Shown piece by piece: positions 62,099 to 64,000 of a stretch of 64,000 bases of DNA (within the stretch, counting starts at the first letter, position 1; every line of letters starts with the position of its first letter). This DNA is from CAYYNP01 sp964472545. GTDB lineage: Bacteria > Planctomycetota > Planctomycetia > Pirellulales > Thermoguttaceae. Under the pieces are notes generated by a model that did no database searches, was not told where the DNA came from, and saw nothing but the letters and a program-made list of their open reading frames with translations. The stretch covers positions 3,488-67,487 of the forward strand of contig CAYYNP010000014.1 of NCBI GenBank assembly GCA_964472545.1, given 5' to 3'. Made by a program: the position numbers and the translations under genes.

Positions 62099-62752
62099 TC
62101 AACCGCCGTCGCCTTCCGGCGGCTTGGGCCGTCCCCAGCCACCGAAACCGCCGCCAAATCCGCCGCCTCCGCGGAATCGAGACATGAACTCCTTGATCTT
62201 CGCCCGTGCCTCTTCCCGTTTTGCCTCCATCTCGGCGCGGGCAGCGGCCTTTTCTTCCTCGCTCAGTTCGCCGTTCTCGTCGAGGTCGAACTTTGCCAGC
62301 CAAGGCGTCAGGCCGGGTCGGGGCTTGCCTCCGCGGCTTGCCCAGAATTCCTCGCGGCTAATCTTGCCGTCGCCGTCGGTGTCGTGCTCTTCGATGAACT
62401 TCGCACGACGTTCCTCAGCCCTAGCCCGGGCCTCCGCTCGGGCGGCTTCCCAGCGCTCTTTGGCGGCTGCCTTGGCGGCATCCCGCTCGGCCTCGCTAAC
62501 TTCGCCGTCCCCGTCCGTGTCGTATTTCTCCAAGAACCTCGCTTCGCGGGCTGCGCGAGCGGCCGCACGGGCAGCCGCCCTTTCCTCCTCATCGAGGTCG
62601 CCGCTCTCGTCCGCGTCGAACTCTTCCAGTACTGCCGCGCGATGGGCCTTGATCTTCTCGATGATCTCTTCGCGGGTGAGACGATCCGCCGACGCCGACT
62701 GCACCAACACGAAGCCAAAGGCTACGGCCATGGCACCAATCATCCACTTCAT
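62099..62752 (-). CDS. EF-hand calcium-binding exported protein 1
   Basis: A 217-residue exported protein: signal peptide MKWMIGAMAVAFGFVLVQSASA, then four EF-hand-like loops (DADESGDLDEEE, DTDGDGEVSEAE, DTDGDGKISREE, DLDENGELSEEE) between very Ala/Arg/Glu-rich helices. It ends with a Gly-rich tail (GGGGFGGGFGGWGRPKPP). The loops keep Asp at positions 1, 3 and usually 5 and Glu at 12, so calcium binding is probable. The start follows GAGGAGGACAGGCGT. Its signal peptide and first residues are closely similar to those of the EF-hand gene to the right, showing a paralogous pair. The partner and process are unknown. Confidence 0.88.
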   Translation of the reverse strand: MKWMIGAMAVAFGFVLVQSASADRLTREEIIEKIKAHRAAVLEEFDADESGDLDEEERAAARAAARAAREARFLEKYDTDGDGEVSEAERDAAKAAAKERWEAARAEARARAEERRAKFIEEHDTDGDGKISREEFWASRGGKPRPGLTPWLAKFDLDENGELSEEEKAAARAEMEAKREEARAKIKEFMSRFRGGGGFGGGFGGWGRPKPPEGDGG

Positions 62753-62788
62753 ACGCCTGTCCTCCTCTGTTCTGAATAAGGGGATTTG

Positions 62789-62806
62789 ACACCACCTTCC
62801 GAGGTG
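62789..62806. repeat. 7-bp stem hairpin upstream of EF-hand gene 1
   Basis: ACCACCT TCCG AGGTGGT, 37 bp before the ATG on the minus strand. It could sit in the 5' leader of the transcript and affect translation; too short to be sure. Confidence 0.4.
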
Positions 62807-62974
62807 GTCTGGGAGATGACTCTTTTTCGCTCAGTAGGGAAAACGCCAATCCGCCGGATCTATTGCAGAAAAAAATCCTCGGCAAAGATGGCCGGCTGCG
62901 GCAACTCGTACACGACCGTACTCATTGTACATATAACCGCTGACCCGTGCTCCGGTTTCTCACAAAATGTGCAC

Positions 62975-63030
62975 AAAAAAGGCGGCAGGCACCAAATCCA
63001 GACCCGGAACAGGTACGGTGCCATGCCGCC
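62975..63030 (-). terminator. Intrinsic terminator after EF-hand gene 2
   Basis: Read on the minus strand: GGCGGCATGGCACC pairs with GGTGCCTGCCGCC (13 bp, one bulged T), loop of about 23 bases, then TTTTTTGTG. It begins 57 bp after the stop codon. It shares the A/T-run-plus-GGCA pattern with the terminator at 62010 and the stem at 63919. Confidence 0.85.
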
Positions 63031-63087
63031 AGGGGGGTGGTTTCGTCAGATCGGGGGACCGAGAAGACGTTCGGCCGGCGGCCGATC

Positions 63088-63759
63088 TCACTTCTCGGGC
63101 TTCTCAGCCGCCGCCTTGCGACGTTCCTGGAATGCCTTCCTCGCGGCGGCCTTCTCCTCGTCGCTCAGCTTTCCGTCGCCGTCCTTGTCGAATTTCTTGA
63201 TAAACTCGGCCATCCGGTCCGAACCGGCCCTCTGCCGATCTTGCATCGCCTTTCGCGCCGCGGCCTTCTCCTCATCGCTCAGTTTGCCGTCGCCGTCTTT
63301 GTCGAACCGCTTGATGATCTCGGCCATCCGATTCGAAGCAGCCGGGCGATCACCCGCCAAGGCCTTACGCGCAGCGGCCCGCTCTTCCTCGTTGAGTTTG
63401 CCGTCACCGTCCTTGTCGAACCGCTTGATGATCTGCTCGCGACTGGGCCGTTGGGCGGCGCCGCGTCTGGCCTGCATGGCTTTGCGGGCGGCGGCCATCT
63501 CTTTCTCGTTGAGCTTTCCGTCGCCGTCCTTGTCGAACTTCTTGATGATCTCCTCACGGCTGGGATGCCTGGTGGCCTCCCCGCGCCTGGCCTGCATTGC
63601 CTTCCGTGCGGCGGCCATTTCCTGCTGGTTGAGCTTTCCGTCACCGTCCTTGTCGAATTTCTTGATGATCTCTTCGCGGTTGAGCCGTTGGGCCGAGGCC
63701 GGCTGAGCGACCACAAAACCAAACGCTACCAACACCGCACCCGTAATCCACAGCTTCAT
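63088..63759 (-). CDS. EF-hand calcium-binding exported protein 2
   Basis: A 223-residue exported protein with signal peptide MKLWITGAVLVAFGFVVAQP and five near-identical EF-hand units, each with FDKDGDGKL followed by a helix such as AAARKAMQARRG. The loop DKDGDGKLNxxE is a textbook calcium loop. Units are 38-43 residues long and the DNA repeats are highly alike, pointing to recent internal duplication. The ATG used is preceded by GGGAGGTTTGGACA; 30 upstream codons in the same frame are not signal-peptide-like. It may act as a secreted calcium buffer or a matrix-binding protein, but nothing nearby tells which. Confidence 0.9.
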   Translation of the reverse strand: MKLWITGAVLVAFGFVVAQPASAQRLNREEIIKKFDKDGDGKLNQQEMAAARKAMQARRGEATRHPSREEIIKKFDKDGDGKLNEKEMAAARKAMQARRGAAQRPSREQIIKRFDKDGDGKLNEEERAAARKALAGDRPAASNRMAEIIKRFDKDGDGKLSDEEKAAARKAMQDRQRAGSDRMAEFIKKFDKDGDGKLSDEEKAAARKAFQERRKAAAEKPEK

Positions 63760-63918
63760 TGTCCAAACCTCCCGAGAACACAAAACATGGGAAAGGAGAC
63801 ACTGCCACAGGGGGGAACCCGGCAGCCGTCCCTCCAACGTCCTATTCAACCCGCGAAATGGCTACAAGTTCCGACGCGCCCTGCAGGAGAACTGCAAAGT
63901 GTGCGGGAGCCCAAAAAA

Positions 63919-63990
63919 GGGGACTGGCTCCGTCGACGATCGATGCGGCTGTAGGGATTCGCAGTGCCGACGGTGCCTGTCCCCTTTCTT
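63919..63990. terminator. Terminator-like long stem at the window end
   Basis: GGGGACTGGCTCCGTCG (63919-63935) pairs with CGACGGTGCCTGTCCCC (63968-63984) with two mismatches in 17 bp. It is flanked by AAAAAA on the left and TTTCTT on the right, so it could stop transcription from either side. It probably ends a leftward gene that lies beyond the window edge. Confidence 0.65.
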
Positions 63991-64000
63991 CGGGCGGCGA

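Noticed and set aside
1..64000. tRNA or rRNA genes
   Set aside because: Intergenic regions were read for T-loop (GGTTCGAATC-like) and rRNA-like blocks and none was convincing; a dedicated tRNA search would settle this.

Overview
High-GC bacterial DNA that reads as a planctomycete of the Pirellulales type. The indications are a hydrazine-synthase-alpha-like diheme protein, WD40/leucine-rich-repeat lipoproteins, a cation-efflux cluster decorated with TRASH-type cysteine domains, oversized pseudopilins, EF-hand proteins, a DUF6485 protein, and intergenic DNA full of short palindromic repeats. The placement is an inference from gene content; no rRNA or tRNA gene was recognised.

Layout. 1-1.9 kb: the end of the translation operon tsf-pyrH-frr. 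2-9.5 kb: a small unknown gene, a secreted diheme beta-propeller protein, two tandem secreted cyclophilins, rsmD, a Uma2 nuclease-fold gene and a cupin. 9.7-17.2 kb: an exported protein of unknown function, a TlpA-type thioredoxin, a LOG-family protein, a prepilin-peptidase-like protein that lacks the catalytic motif, and a UbiD-family decarboxylase. 17.7-32.9 kb: one long leftward cluster for a type II secretion/type IV pilus-like machine (GspE-like ATPase, PilT, second GspE/PilB with MshEN repeats, GspF with an insertion, four prepilins, and a 1,626-residue GspK-like protein). 33.3-41.9 kb: a rightward exopolysaccharide operon (OPX lipoprotein, Wzc-type co-polymerase/tyrosine kinase, O-antigen-ligase-like polymerase with a long soluble tail, WbpM-like dehydratase). 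42-49.3 kb: DUF6485, a giant WD40-LRR lipoprotein, an orphan ABC ATPase, a CDP-alcohol phosphatidyltransferase and a DUF3592 protein. 49.6-59.4 kb: a heavy-metal efflux locus (CDF exporter, TRASH protein, CusA, CusB fused to two TRASH-like domains, a Cys-rich secreted protein, and a divergent TolC-family outer-membrane factor). 59.7-64 kb: a Gfo/Idh/MocA oxidoreductase with a sugar isomerase, then two EF-hand proteins followed by good intrinsic terminators.

How it fits together. The secretion cluster would polymerise a pseudopilus and the prepilins need a prepilin peptidase; the only candidate here is degenerate, so a working one should lie elsewhere. The metal locus supplies all three layers of an RND efflux system plus several cysteine-rich metal-binding domains that could hand metal to it. 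The exopolysaccharide operon has export, chain-length control, polymerisation/ligation and one sugar-nucleotide enzyme, but no glycosyltransferases in view.

The most unusual signals are: (1) a tandem array of palindromes lying in frame inside the leader of a prepilin gene; (2) a dispersed 24-bp hairpin repeat whose copies show base-pair covariation; (3) 15-bp minisatellites coding Pro/Asp or Pro/Gly linkers just behind the export signal of three unrelated proteins; (4) several departures from family consensus in catalytic or membrane regions.
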